DNA from: Hypericum androsaemum
Lineage: Eukaryota > Streptophyta > Magnoliopsida > Malpighiales > Hypericaceae
Direction of reading: 5' to 3'
Length of the DNA stretch: 64,000 nt
NCBI GenBank assembly: GCA_963995505.1
Contig: OZ023185.1
Location: forward strand, 15,077,691 to 15,141,690
A program made the translations under genes and the position numbers. Positions 10,868 to 21,840 of the stretch are shown here, in pieces (position 1 is the first letter of the stretch; every line of letters begins with the position of its first letter). Below the pieces are notes generated by a model. The model saw nothing but the letters and a program-made list of their open reading frames with translations. It did no database searches and had not been told where the DNA came from.

Positions 10868-12799
10868 TGATATCAAAATTGAGGAAGTTAAAGTGACTGT
10901 GCAGGAAGATCCCGAGGAAGAGCAAAAGGAAAGGAACTTAGCTTCCAGCTTCTATACCTGATGAAACTACAGTGAGGCAAGGTCAAACTAAGGACCATAA
11001 ATGAGCATTTTATGTTTTGTTGTTTTTTTGTGTGTAGGTAGACGATGCCCGTCCCTCCCCCCGGTGGTCACCACTCTTCGGGTGACCAAACAATTTTGTG
11101 TTGGTGACTACCCGAAGTCGTCAACAGCGAGAAAGCGAGCTTGAGCACAGGTGGTTAAATTCCAGAATCCACCAGGCGGTGGCCCTGCCACCGAGCGGTG
11201 GCAGATGCAGGGGAGAAACTCCGCCCACCCCTACCGTGCACCCCAACAAAGGCCCATCAAATCAGGAACGTCCCCTATCTCTCTTCCTTAGTCATGATCT
11301 CATTGTCATTTTGTTTTATTCTTTAATCTTAGTATTCATTGTGACCACGGAGGTCTTGATGTGTGCTTTTGATTGAATCATTTTGAGACTTTGTTGACCA
11401 TAGAGGTCATCATTGTCATTTGTTTTCACTGTCAATTCCTTTCCTAGCTCTTCCCACATTGAGGATAATGTGTCGTCCAACTTAGGTCTAGATTTAGTTG
11501 TTCATGTCATGTTCTAGCATACTTTTGACCCCCCAAAATTTTTTACTTCTTCGTCTTAAGACGACGCCGACACTTAGTAAGAACCTTACCCTGGTTGTAA
11601 GATATAGGAATGTGGAGCTTCGATACCCTCGCTTGTTTAAACTTGAAGTCTCCCGAGTTGGGTAGACTTGAGGGTCGATGAGCAACCTTCTGTGAGCTAA
11701 TTTTGAGTCAAAGATGACTACTGTCTCCAAATTTTTGTTCATGAGGTGCTTATACACTTTAGGCAATTGGGATATCCTATGAGTACTCATTTGTCTCACC
11801 TTTTTTAGTGGGGCCGTGTTTGATTGAATTTTGCCTAGAGCCTTAAAAGCCTAACCCTATATTTTCTTTTCCCTTGTATAGCCCTTTGAGCCAAGCCATT
11901 CCATTGATACACATATTTACCATACTACCCCTAACCCAGTTTTCCCACCTTTGACATCGAGTCCGATGATACATTTAGGATCTATCTAACGGGCATTTGT
12001 GTAAGAGTTTCATGACAGAATAGGCTCATTAAGGGATTTTACTTTGGGAAATATGTAGAAAAAGGCCAAATTCAATCGCCAAACCTTGCCTAAACCAAAA
12101 TTTTGGCAAAAGTGAATAAAGGAGAATGAAGAGAAGAAAAAAGAAAAAAAAAAAAATTAGAAAAGAAGAAAAGCATAGAAAAAGAGAGCAAGTGTAACAT
12201 CAATAAGGCAACCATATAAAGGGCAAGGTTTTGGCCTTATGGCTATAGGTCTCGGGTACATTGGGTCGAGCGTTCGAGTTAAGGTGAGCAAGTAGATTAG
12301 TCGAGTGCTAGTTCACTTTGTAATAGCACCATAGATTCAGGTGGATAGCCACTATCCATTCATTTATCTTCACCATCACATTGACCCCTTTCAACCCGAG
12401 CAAAGTCCCCTTGATCATGACCCTCATTTAGTGAGAAACGAATACGAGTTTGAGTAGCATGACTTAAGACCCCCGGACGTGTATGCGAGGGATAGGGAGT
12501 AGACCACACCATAGCGAGGATAATCAAATTCTCCTTCCCTCTGAGTGGTCAACTCTTGAGTCCTACCCTCCTTGGGATAATGCTTAGTTAAACTTTTGAG
12601 GGTATGGTCTCTACGCATTCTTATTTCATTACATCCGGGGTAGTGAACTACTAGGTTGTGGGTAATTCCTATGATGAAAGATCAATATTGAGGGGGAATT
12701 TATTTTTTATAAGAGTGTGCCAGCACTTGACCTTACATGTCTGTGTTTTGTGTCTATACTTTTGTCTTTTGCTTGAGGAGAAGCAAAGATTCAAGTGTG
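10868..12799 (+). other. gypsy 3' internal region, non-coding
   Basis: After a last stretch in the gag-pro frame (DIKIEEVKVTVQEDPEEE, to about 10960) there is no pol-like sequence. It includes an A-rich run at about 12120-12185 and ends in a purine-rich segment (AAGCAAAGATTCAAGTGTGG) that is the likely polypurine tract before the 3' LTR. Long non-coding 3' regions are usual in Athila/Tat elements. Confidence 0.6.
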
Positions 12800-14347
12800 G
12801 GATGCGCGCAAGAAATGCTCACTTTATCCCCTCATTTAAGGGTCATTAAGACCCAGTTTTGAGTCTGTTTGAGTCCTTTTAGACCATTCTTAGATCCGTT
12901 GCCCATAATAGTTTCACGTTTATATTTTTGTGTGTTTTGGAGGAGGGTTTTGTAGGGACATGATGATCAAGTGTGAGGAGCCGAGCTTTGGTAGAATCGG
13001 GCCGAGAGACAGCCAACCGAAACTAAACTGTAGCTGCCCAACGAAAAAATTTGGATCGGCCGGCGTCTCTCCCGCAGGCGCACGCCGAGCGGTGCCCATT
13101 CTGACGGACGATGGGAGGACTTTCTGTAGATTTCCCCAAACCTCCTGTGGCTCACCGGCCGGTGCCTAATTTCTGTCGAGCGGCGCCAGAAGAGAGTGAG
13201 GCGAGCATTTTCACAAAGAATCCACCGACTAGCAGAATCGTCTGCCAGTCGACGCCCATGTTGCTGCTTGAACTCCGCACCCGCTGGTCAGCGCCCAAAC
13301 CCCAAAATTGCTTGCCAGCTCAGCTTGCCAGACGGTGCCACTTGTACCTGACGGTATTTTTGCCAATTTGTTTTCGGTAGAATTAGATATTTTGAGGGCA
13401 TTTCGGACTTTTAAACTCATTTTAGGATTAAGGGGGAGACTTCTCTATAAATACCTCCCTCAACCCTCAAGTTGTAAGTTTTGGACACCAAAGACTTAAA
13501 ATTAGGGTTTATTTGTTGAAGAAGGAGCTCGAGGAGCAAGAAGTGGATGACTGGTTCGGATCAAGAGGCTCTTCAACACGATTGAGCACTCTCTTTCCCT
13601 TCTCTTTATCACTTTTGTGACATTGTTCCTTTGAATGCATAGTTATTTTGCTTAAATGACTGTGTGAGTAGTTCCTTTTTAGGTCAGGTGCCTTAGCACC
13701 TCCGAAATGCTTAGTTTCAAATTAGCTTAATCTTTAGAGCATGTAGCAATTAGTGGGCATAATGCGTTGGGTAGCGGTTCCCAATCGATTGTAGCATGAC
13801 CCGAAGTACTTAGCCGTGAAGGAGAGCTTGGAAAAGTCTAACCGTTAGACTACAGATCTATCCAACAGACATAGTCGTGGAAATGGACTTTGTCAAGGAT
13901 GGTGGTGTGTAGTTGGCCATAGGGTGGTGCTTTAATGAGTGAGGTCTAGGAGGGGCAAGTTGTGGTAGGTGAGGTTGACAACTTACTAATATTAGGTGTG
14001 AGTGACGGTCTCACCGGGAACTCCTAGTACCTTTTTTGTGGCGTGAAGTACTTACCTGTGAAGCGTCATGCCATAGTTTAGCTAGACCCACCACTGACTC
14101 AAAAACCTAAGAGAGACCAAGCACGTGGGGAAGTGTGAAGGGCACCTAGCCCAATTCCCTTTAAATTGACTTTACAACCTTTTTACTTTGTCTTGTCTTT
14201 GCTTGCTTCACCCAACTTAATTCATAAAACACCTTCTAACCTAATTTAATTGCAATTCGCTCGAGATGTCTTAAACCTACTCTTTGTGGTTCGACATTTC
14301 ACCCATACTCTCTTTATTACAAGGTGGAACCAAAAATCTACTTTTCA
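12800..14347 (+). repeat. 3' LTR of the gypsy element
   Basis: Homologous to 5841-7112 over both ends. It holds about 340 extra GC-rich bases (about 13011-13350) that the 5' copy lacks. In place of about 80 bases near 6470-6530 of the 5' LTR it has a short junction near 13770. The 3' end CTTTTCA is followed by the TSD GTTAC. Confidence 0.8.
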
Positions 14348-14825
14348 GTTACTCGGGCTTGAGACCAGTCACTGAGACTTAAGACCGGTCGCAGAGGTTT
14401 GAGACCATGCCGGTCACGTCGAGACCGCATTGCTCACTTCAAGATCACACTCGCCACTTCAAGACTATGTCGGTTATTTCAAGATGTGCTAACCAATCCC
14501 AGGATTTTATTTTACCTCAACACTGAGTTAATCGGCCAACGCAGAAATTGAACCGAGATGTATATTTCCTCTGTTGCGTAAGAAATTAGGAATTGCTTTC
14601 CGTGAAATCTGAATGGCCTCGGTCTTGTTTGCCTCTTGTCCTGATCGTTAAATTCAAAGAAAATCATGAACCTTTTCACTTGGAATACAACAGTCATGGT
14701 AGGGAGCAGTAAAAAACTCAAATTTCAAGTCAAAATTTGCGAGCTAAATCTATGACTTTATGTTAACAAAAAAATGTCATCCACTTATTAAGTCTTCACT
14801 TGGTTTTTGCTAATGTTTTATGTAG

Positions 14826-15119
14826 TGGGTAATGCACGATTGGGACGACGAAGATTGTGTGAAGATTCTTAAAAATTGTTGGAAATCGATTGATGAAAAG
14901 ACCGGTAAACTGATCATTGTGGATATTGTCCTTGAACCACAAGGAAATGACCCTTTGTACTCGTTTGGCCGTTGATCTGGTGATGATGGCCCATTGCAAG
15001 GGAGAATGAAAAGGACTAGGCAATAATGGAATAAGATTTTGGAGGAAGGAGGCTTTCCTAATTATAAGATTATCAAAATTCCAGCTTTGCCTTCTATCCT
15101 CGAGGCTTATCCTGCATAA
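14826..15119 (+). pseudogene. O-methyltransferase pseudogene A, exon 3
   Basis: Following an acceptor (TTTTATGTAG) the sequence reads [17 protein letters not shown] ... [13 protein letters not shown], matching exon 3 of the intact OMT and including the family's catalytic His in the HDW motif. After YSFGR a stop and frameshift occur; the last 30 codons (GGFPNYKIIKIPALPSILEA YPA, then TAA at 15117-15119) are readable again in frame with a normal end. Exon 2 of this copy ends at 3814, so intron 2 has grown to about 11 kb against 204 bases in the intact paralogue. The sequence just upstream (about 14510-14820) resembles the repeated blocks at 16.6-16.9, 17.4-17.7 and 27.7-27.95 kb. Confidence 0.9.
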
Positions 15120-16280
15120 ACAGGGATGGTTATATCCAACCAATTAATAGAGTTGCTGAAGTCCTATCGAAGTGTGCTATGACATTTTTTTTACTTTTCC
15201 TATTAAAATCTATGACATCCTATCAAAGTTTAAATGTGTATTTGGATTATTCGAGCGGAGTTTATCAAAGTTTAAAAGTGTGCTTTATGTTCACTATGTT
15301 GTTTGCAAGTCGTCTATTAGCAGACGGAAGTATTACAAATAAAAAATATTATCGTCAATTGAATGCATATTAAATGTTTGTATCAAACTTTATCACATCA
15401 AACAGGACGTTATATAAAGTATCACAAAAAAAATATACACATAAAGAAAATAAATTGAGCTCTATTAATAATATATATTCCTTTTTGAAATATATATTAT
15501 TTAAAAGATAAATTATTTGAAATTACCGGACCTCTATTAATACTATCAAATTATAAAAATAAATTGAGCGTATGTACAAATATTTCCCTTTTATATTGTT
15601 AATTGACTTTACTTTTTCTTTTTTCTAAGATACTTAGAACCGCATCATAAATCTTCCGCATCGTAAAATCTGAGAAAATATATATTTTGATCTACGTCGT
15701 ATTAAAAAATGGTTTTATTACTTAAAGACGCAAATCAACATTTTAGTTTGTAAAGATAGACTAATTGCGGTGTGAATGACACAAATGTTCTCTTTCATAA
15801 GAACCCGTCGATCATTTCCTTCCACCCATAGCCCAGCCCAACGTGTGATTTCGAAGATTCTCGTGATAAGTATTACGAATAAAACAATTATAGACGGATA
15901 TTTTTAATAGGATCATTTTTCCATTATCTTTGAAATTCATTTATTTCTCTCACCGTAGATTATTTTGGCTTTGGTATTATTAAGCCCATTTGGACCACCT
16001 CTCACGGGCTCAACGTCAAGTGGGCCTCAAGACTGTCCCGGGAAAAGATCGCTACGCGAAGACAAAGACAAAAATATGGTGGACGCCACCACAATCGCCT
16101 GCTTATTAATTGGGAACATATGGGTCCCACTAGCATATCACAAGGAAGATGCCAGGAAGTTGTTAGCCAGCTCATAATATTCTTTATTTTTTTCCCTTTT
16201 GCTTACACATGTATAGTTTTGGTTATATATTTTGTACGCTTGTACAGAGAAAGCAAGTAAGAGAAAATGAGGATAATTTT
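15120..16280. other. gene-free region downstream of OMT-A
   Basis: No credible gene. About 15700-15930 is homologous to 25660-25920 and in part to 39680-39770 (shared GACCAAATGTTCTC-type and CATTTCCTTCCA blocks), which marks it as duplicated OMT-cluster DNA. A 70-residue open frame at 15965-16177 has no recognisable features. Confidence 0.5.
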
Positions 16281-17866
16281 TTTCCCAACTGGGACTTCTT
16301 CTTCCTTGCATCCTTACTCTCTTTTCACCATTAAGCTTCGATTCTCCAAATATTGACAGGTATTTTTCATATAATCAAATTATACGGTAGACTTTAAATA
16401 TCAAAATTTTACAATAGAAAATCTAAAGGATTTGCTTTTGAATCATGTTGGTTAAAATTACCACATTATTTATTTCATGCAATTTTTATTATGAATAAAA
16501 AAATTATCAATTCAGTATCTTAATAATTTTTGGTAAAATTTGGAGACTTTAACAAACTTGAACTTGTCTAGCATGATTTGACAAACATATTTCAAACGTC
16601 ACTGGATGTATTGATTTACCTAAATAGGCAGTCTAAATTAATAGATCCAATTAATCCAGAAATTGAACCTACTGTTTTCTCTCCGATTACGTAAGGAGTT
16701 GTGTAATGGACTCGGTCTCGTGGGCCTCCTGTCCTAATCCACCGGAAGATCCGTCTCGGTCTCGCTACGGAACATGGTAAATCAACAAGTGCAAGTAAGA
16801 CCAATGACTTTGGTTTACAAGAGCTCACCAACCACTTACTAAGTCTTTTTTAATTACGCATGCACATTTGACATGATATTTTGATGAGTAATAATACTAT
16901 ACATATATAAAAATGTCCGTCGTCATCAATATGTGGCAGGTGTATAATCAACTAATACAACTTATATAGTATTCAATTATTTGCCACATCATTTTTAAAT
17001 TTGCTTAAAAAAAACATAACAAGAATACACTTCATTCAGACCTCCCTCGATTGAACAGCTTGCCACATCATTTTTCCCAACTGGGACTTCTTCTTCCTTG
17101 CATCCTTACTCTCTTTTCACCATTAAACCTTGATCCAAAGCTTCGATTCTCCAAATATTGACAGGTATTTTTCATATAATCAAATTATACGGTAGACTTT
17201 AAATATCAAAATTTTACAATAGAAAATCTAATGGATTTGCTTTTGAATCATGTTGGTTAAAATTACCACATTATTTATTTCATGCAAATTTTATTATGAA
17301 TAAAAAAATTATCAATTCAGTATCTTAATAATTTTTGGTAAAATTTGGAGACTTTAACAAACTTGAACTTGTCTAGCATGATTTGACAAACATAGTTCAA
17401 ACGTCACTGGATGTATTGATTTACCTAAATAGGCAGTCTAAATTAATAGATCCAATTAATCCAGAAATTGAACCTACTGTTTTCTCTCCGATTACGTAAG
17501 GAGTTGTGTAATGGACTCGGTCTCGTGGGCCTCCTGTCCTAATCCACCGGAAGATCCGTCTCGGTCTCGCTACGGAACATGGTAAATCAACAAGTGCAAG
17601 TAAGACCAATGACTTTGGTTTACAAGAGCTCACCAACCACTTACTAAGTCTTTTTTAATTACGCATGCACATTTGACATGATATTTTGATGAGTAATAAT
17701 ACTATACATATATAAAAATGTCCGTCGTCATCAATATGTGGCAGGTGTATAATCAACTAATACAACTTATATAGTATTCAATTATTTGCCACATCATTTT
17801 TAAATTTGCTTAAAAAAACATAACAAGAATACACTTCATTCAGACCTCCCTCGATTGAACAGCTTG
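16281..17866. repeat. tandem duplication of about 0.8 kb
   Basis: Copy 1 (about 16281-17064) and copy 2 (about 17070-17866) are nearly identical with an offset of 805 bases in the middle; the same 71-codon minus-strand frame appears at 16616-16831 and 17421-17636. Copy 2 has about 16 extra bases (ACCTTGATCCAAAG) near 17130, and an A-run differs by one. A diverged third copy lies at 27480-28060, and a more distant one before OMT-A exon 3 (14520-14800). It therefore appears to be OMT intron/flank DNA; the short open frame is not a gene. Confidence 0.85.
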
Positions 17867-18219
17867 GTGGGGTTCTTTTGTCCTTGGCGCCGGGCATGAG
17901 TAAAGTTTCTGACGTTTCCAACCAAATGGATCAAAGTGGAATTTGCAGCATGGAGCAGAACTACTCTTTTGAAGAACATGAACTGAAAGATGAAGAAGAT
18001 GCTGATGATGGAGAGACACTTCCACCTGGTTCTTATGAGATTTTGCAACTAGAGAAAGAAGAGATTCTCGCACCAAACACTCACTTCTGCACAATATGTG
18101 GGAAGGGGTTTAAAAGAGACGCTAACCTACGAATGCATATGAGAGGCCACGGTGACGAAAACCCCAAAACCATAGTTAGTAAATGGAATAAAGCATTTTT
18201 CTTTATAAATTCTAATTAA
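17866..18219 (+). pseudogene. STOP1-like C2H2 zinc-finger transcription factor, truncated fragment
   Basis: The frame reads an acidic region ([20 protein letters not shown]), then [20 protein letters not shown] and [16 protein letters not shown], which is a C2H2 finger (C-x2-C-x12-H-x3-H, about 18088-18155). This matches the first zinc finger of plant STOP1-type factors, nuclear proteins of about 400-500 residues that regulate acid and aluminium tolerance genes. After GDE the homology stops and an unrelated tail leads to a stop at 18217. The first ATG is at 17896, with open frame upstream to the duplication junction. The rest of the gene is absent, so this is a fragment brought in by duplication or transposition. 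Whether it is transcribed is unknown. Confidence 0.75.
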
Positions 18220-18640
18220 TGCATACTCAAAGTAAAGGAGACATTAATCTCCGTCACTACAGATTCACCCTAACAAACTAAGCTAAAAAAATCTTCGATC
18301 GAAGCTTTTGGGGATTTTCGTGACACGAACCTCTGTCATCTTTTGGCAAGAGGGTGGGGTGGATCAGATGGTTCACAACAACTGTTTACTCTCAAGTGAC
18401 CTACTTACCAAAAGTTGAAACCCTAATTCGAGACTCCAATCTCAAGTTTTTACTCAACTTTTTTTTGTCACTTGAATCATGTCTCAAACGAACAATTTTC
18501 TCAATGATCAAGTGTCAATTTGTTTAACTTACATATTATGGTATTCAACGAGTTGAGACAGAGAGAGACGGTGGAGAGATAGGAATAAGAGATGTTAATT
18601 TACGAAGGAATACGTGTATACAGTAAAACTAAAGTGATCT
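18220..18640. other. gene-free stretch before the LINE
   Basis: No coding features found. The last 19 bases (18622-18640, AGTAAAACTAAAGTGATCT) are the 5' copy of the target-site duplication of the LINE that follows. Confidence 0.6.
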
Positions 18641-19703
18641 AAATGTCTTAGTTTGCAGAGTACAAGTTCTACCTCTGATTTAAATGTCTCTCATCTTTGG
18701 CGCAGGTTATGGAAGATTGATATTTATCCAAAGATTAAATTTTTCTTATAGAAAGCTGCCCATAACTCTCTTCTTACTTGTGATAATCTGTTAAAGAGGA
18801 GGAATGTGGGGGATGCTTCCTGTAACTTATGTCATGCCAATTGTGAAGACACTGTCCACGCTCTACTTAAATGTCCTCACGCGAAGTTTACTTGGTTCCT
18901 CTCTCCCTTGGGATATGTTATCCCTGATGATGAACCTGCTAGCTTCTGCAATTGGCTGGAGTTTGTTTTGCAACAGCTCTCTCATGTTAATTTTCCTGAC
19001 CTCGTCAAGTCAATTGGCTTTGTCTGTTGGCAAATTTGGAATGCGAGAAATAAGCACTTCTTTGAAGCTATTAAACCCGACCCCGCTTTCACGTAGAAAT
19101 CAGCTTGCAATAAGGTCATGGAGTACTCAAATCTGCGCAATCCTGAGGTTCTCCAGGCTGAGATCAATCTGAATGGATGCTGGAGACCACCTAAAGCGAA
19201 CACTCTAAAGCTGAACATTGATGCTTCCTGGTCATCAAGTTTGGAGCCTACTGGTATTGCCTTTGCCATGAGAAACTGTTGCAGCCAACTCCTGGATGTA
19301 AAGGTTGATTGTGTCAGGGCCTCAATGGCCATTGAAGCCGAGTTGACTGCCATCATGGTCGCAACTAATTGCGTTCGTGTCAACTTACCTCTTAGTTGCA
19401 CTATGATGGAGTCCGATTGCAAAGTGCTTGTCGATTTCCTCAATTCTTCATCTTCCGATATTGATTGGAGAATCGAACTTCTTGCTTTAGAGGTGCAAAC
19501 CTCTCTTTTGAGTTTACCTTTGTGTAAACTAAGGTTTATTATTAGAATGGCCAATCGAATCGCAGATTGGTTGACCAAATCTACTCGTTTAGGAGCTATT
19601 TTGGACAATGTATTAGTTAATCCCCCACGTGAGTTGGCGGATCTCTTGTTGTATGACTCTTATGATTAAGTAATGAAGTTCTAGCTTTTTCCTTCAAAAA
19701 AAA
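18641..19703 (+). mobile_element. 5'-truncated LINE with complete 3' end
   Basis: The insert is flanked by AGTAAAACTAAAGTGATCT at 18622-18640 and 19704-19722 and ends in an A run (19696-19704), the marks of target-primed reverse transcription. It contains only the last part of a plant L1-type pol: zinc-binding region and RNase H. Truncation at the 5' end during insertion is usual for LINEs. Confidence 0.9.
18700..19669 (+). pseudogene. LINE pol C-terminus: zf-RVT and RNase H domain
   Basis: The first part reads RRLWKIDIYPKIKFFL (about 18703-18750), then after a stop KAAHNSLLTCDNLLKRRNVG, then a C-x2-C ... H ... C zinc-binding block (CNLCHANCEDTVHALLKCPH, about 18830-18880). A second stop follows FT at about 19095. 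The final frame 19118-19669 is an RNase H domain of the plant LINE type: LNIDASW near its start, E in AIEAEL, D in MESDCKV and the late MANRIADWL. With no reverse transcriptase or endonuclease it is inactive. Confidence 0.85.
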
Positions 19704-19769
19704 AGTAAAACTAAAGTGATCTCCTCTAAAGTAATAATTTTTTTAAACTAATAAAAAGTCTCGGTTCTG

Positions 19770-20997
19770 AGATGCAGGGGAACGTGGATAAGGAATCGCG
19801 AGTCCGTTGATTCTGAGAATACCCAGAAAATACGATAGAGTATCAATCCGTTGATTCTACGAATACTGAAAAATGACATAGATAATAGGGAAAACTCTTA
19901 TTTTTCTTTATCAAATTCAACCACCTAAAATAGTTTAGAAGATATCCTATTTATAAAGAACCAAAAGAATCCTATGAACTAGAATCCTACTATAAATAAA
20001 ACTCATGATAATAATCTAAAACATAAATATAATTAATAAATACATCTCTATCCTTATCTCCATCTTTCTCCCCCGGTTGAAGTAATTCGTCCTCAAATTT
20101 GAAGTCGTTGGCGAGTTTGAAATCTTCGTACATATACTCTTGAATACTTTCGAACTACGTGGTGACACCTGATATCTTTCATCCCAAGAGAATAAATATT
20201 TAGAAATCAGGCAACCAGAAATATTCTCATAAAAAATCACGAACCCACTTCTTCGATCAGATCTTTCAACATCCTTGAGATTGTTCCATAAGTTCAACAA
20301 TAGAGAACTCTCAACATATCCGAACTTATCAACTCCGAGAAAGTCAATATGCTCTACATACTTATCCTCATAATCCTGGGTAAACTGGGAAAAAGATACA
20401 TTTACCAACTCACCAGCAACAACATCTTCATCATGTTCAGCCCATAAGAGACGCTGAATCATAAGAACCTCATCTTCATCAACCTCGTCCTCCTCACCAA
20501 GGAAGGAGTCATAAATTGGTGACAGATCGACAGTTGGTGGCGCATCGTGAGACGGGTGTTGTGGGAGACCCGGTAGAGTGGTACCTCAGATCCGTCATGA
20601 CGTCGATCCAGTGCTAAAGATGGTCACGGGCAGCTGCCTCCCTTTGTGCATCGCATTTTGGAGGCATCGCAAAGGAGCGTTGAATGGCTTTGATACCAAC
20701 TGATGCAGGGGAACGTGGATAAGGAATCGCGAGTCCGTTGATTATGAGAATACCCGAAAAATACGATAGAGTATCGATCCATTGATTCTACGAATACTGA
20801 AAAATGACACAGATAATAGGAAAAACCCTTGTTTTTGTTTATCAAATTCAACCACCTATAAACAACATAGAAAATGTCCTATTTATAAAGAACCAAAAGA
20901 AACCTATGAACTAGAATCCTACTATAAATAAAACTCATGATAATAATCTAAACCATAAATATAATTAATAAATATATCTCCATCCTTATCTTCATCA
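19770..20997 (-). mobile_element. short LTR retrotransposon with gag remnant
   Basis: Two LTRs of about 297 bases (19770-20065 and 20701-20997) share nearly all their sequence. On the minus strand the right LTR ends CCCCTGCATCA and is followed by TGGTATCAAAGCC, a primer site for initiator tRNA-Met (20687-20698). The internal 635 bases begin with a gag-like start (PPKCDAQREAAARDHL on the minus strand, near 20660) and then a degraded frame (20462-20016). A gypsy-type identity is suggested by this gag start, but it is weak. No TSD was found. It is far too short for pol and so is non-autonomous. Confidence 0.8.
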
Positions 20998-21480
20998 CAT
21001 GACAAGTGTTAAAATTTAATAACTCCTATATTATAATAACTAATACTTTTTCAAAAAATTATATTGCTAAATTTAGCACTCAATTTTCATATAAATTGAT
21101 TATTTTTTTAATAAATGCATATACTTTTACATATTTACCAATTCGAAAATATTGTAAGACATTAATTTTTGTCAAATTTGCTTATTTGATAAATAGTTGT
21201 ACCTTCAAATAACTATATCTAGAGATGGAGGTGTGATTTACTGTCATAAAAAAATGACAGAGAAGAAGAGGAAGCAGGGAGTGTTTACGAAGAGAAGGTG
21301 GACACTTTAAGTCTGTAAAATTTAGAGTAACTAAAAAAAATCTTAAATAGAAAAACCTCTTGAATAAATAATAAACGGTTTCAGAAAAAAAACCAGTACA
21401 ATAATTCTGTATTAAATTCGCAGTAATAAACTTATCCCCACGTGATTTGGAAGCAAATACTGTTCATCTTCCCTCGAAAA
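20998..21480. other. AT-rich gene-free stretch
   Basis: Nothing recognisable; one 68-codon low-complexity frame (I/F/N/Y-rich) at 21006-21212 is what AT-rich DNA gives by chance. Confidence 0.5.
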
Positions 21481-21633
21481 TCGCACATTCAATTTCCTCT
21501 AAATCACCTCCCTCCTTAGCCCTAAACCTAATTAAACCATACTCCTTTCACTTGGTTCCCCCGGATCCATAGACCTTCTACCTTCCATCGGCGAGAAAGC
21601 TGGGAGAGGCGGTGGAACCTTCGTCCCCACTCC

Positions 21634-21777
21634 ATGGCTTCATCAATAACCATATTTGTTGATAATCTTTCTCCCAAATGGAGCTACGACACACTCAGAG
21701 AAATTTTCAACCAGCACTGCTCGGTGGTTGATGCTTATATTGCAAACAAAAGGTCGAAGAAAAAACATTTAGCTTGA
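21634..21777 (+). pseudogene. RNA-recognition-motif (RRM) protein, 5' fragment
   Basis: ATG at 21634 is followed by SSITIFVDNLSPKWSYDTLR and EIFNQHCSVVDAYIANKRS, the first half of an RRM: the RNP2 strand (IFVDNL), helix 1 (LREIF) and strand 2. The RNP1 motif that should follow is missing; the frame stops at 21775. About 150 bases upstream (21480-21633) look like a 5' leader. Homology ends where the SINE-like sequence begins, so the gene may have been cut by that insertion, or the AAAAGGTCGAAG at 21755 may be a splice donor with the next exon lost. RRM proteins of this type bind RNA in splicing; some are linked to plant LINEs. Confidence 0.55.
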
Positions 21778-21778
21778 A

Positions 21779-21840
21779 GGGATTCGAACTCAGCACCCCA
21801 CACAATAACGGACAAAGTTTTGCCAACTCAGCCATACCCA
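21779..21840 (-). repeat. tRNA-like (SINE-type) pol III promoter relic
   Basis: On the minus strand the sequence begins GGGTATGGCTGAGTTGG, containing TGGCTGAGTTGG (21823-21834), a good A box. About 32 bases later comes AGTTCGAATCC (21780-21790), a good B box. The acceptor and T stems do not pair, so this is not a functional tRNA; a tRNA-derived SINE relic fits better. Neither the end of the SINE body nor a TSD was identified. Confidence 0.5.

Larger units (their letters stand above)
5841..14347 (+). mobile_element. Ty3/gypsy-like LTR retrotransposon carrying only gag-protease (Athila/Tat type)
   Basis: Two homologous LTRs (5841-7112 and 12800-14347) surround a 5.7-kb internal region. The likely TSD is GTTAT (5836-5840) and GTTAC (14348-14352), one mismatch. 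After the 5' LTR comes TGGCGCTATTGCTGGGGA, which resembles the tRNA-Asp-type primer site usual in Athila/Tat gypsy elements. Inside are a gag-protease pseudogene (7403-9947), a foldback insertion (9957-10858) and a non-coding 3' region; I see no reverse transcriptase, RNase H or integrase. It is therefore like the described TR-GAG class of non-autonomous elements. The LTRs differ by large indels, so the insertion is old. It lies in intron 2 of OMT pseudogene A. Confidence 0.85.

Noticed and set aside
9981..10876. Open frames up to 259 codons on both strands
   Set aside because: They cross the CTC-triplet loop and inverted arms of the foldback element; all frames are open because of the period of three, and the sequences are low complexity.
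16616..17636. Two identical 71-codon minus-strand frames as genes
   Set aside because: They are identical only because of the tandem duplication; the sequence corresponds to OMT intron/flank DNA and the diverged copy at 27.7 kb does not keep the frame.
18982..19608. 208-codon minus-strand frame
   Set aside because: Antisense shadow of the LINE RNase H domain, which has clear motifs on the plus strand.
21779..21840. tRNA gene on the minus strand
   Set aside because: A and B boxes are good, but acceptor and T stems do not pair and no anticodon arm fits; a SINE-type relic is more likely.
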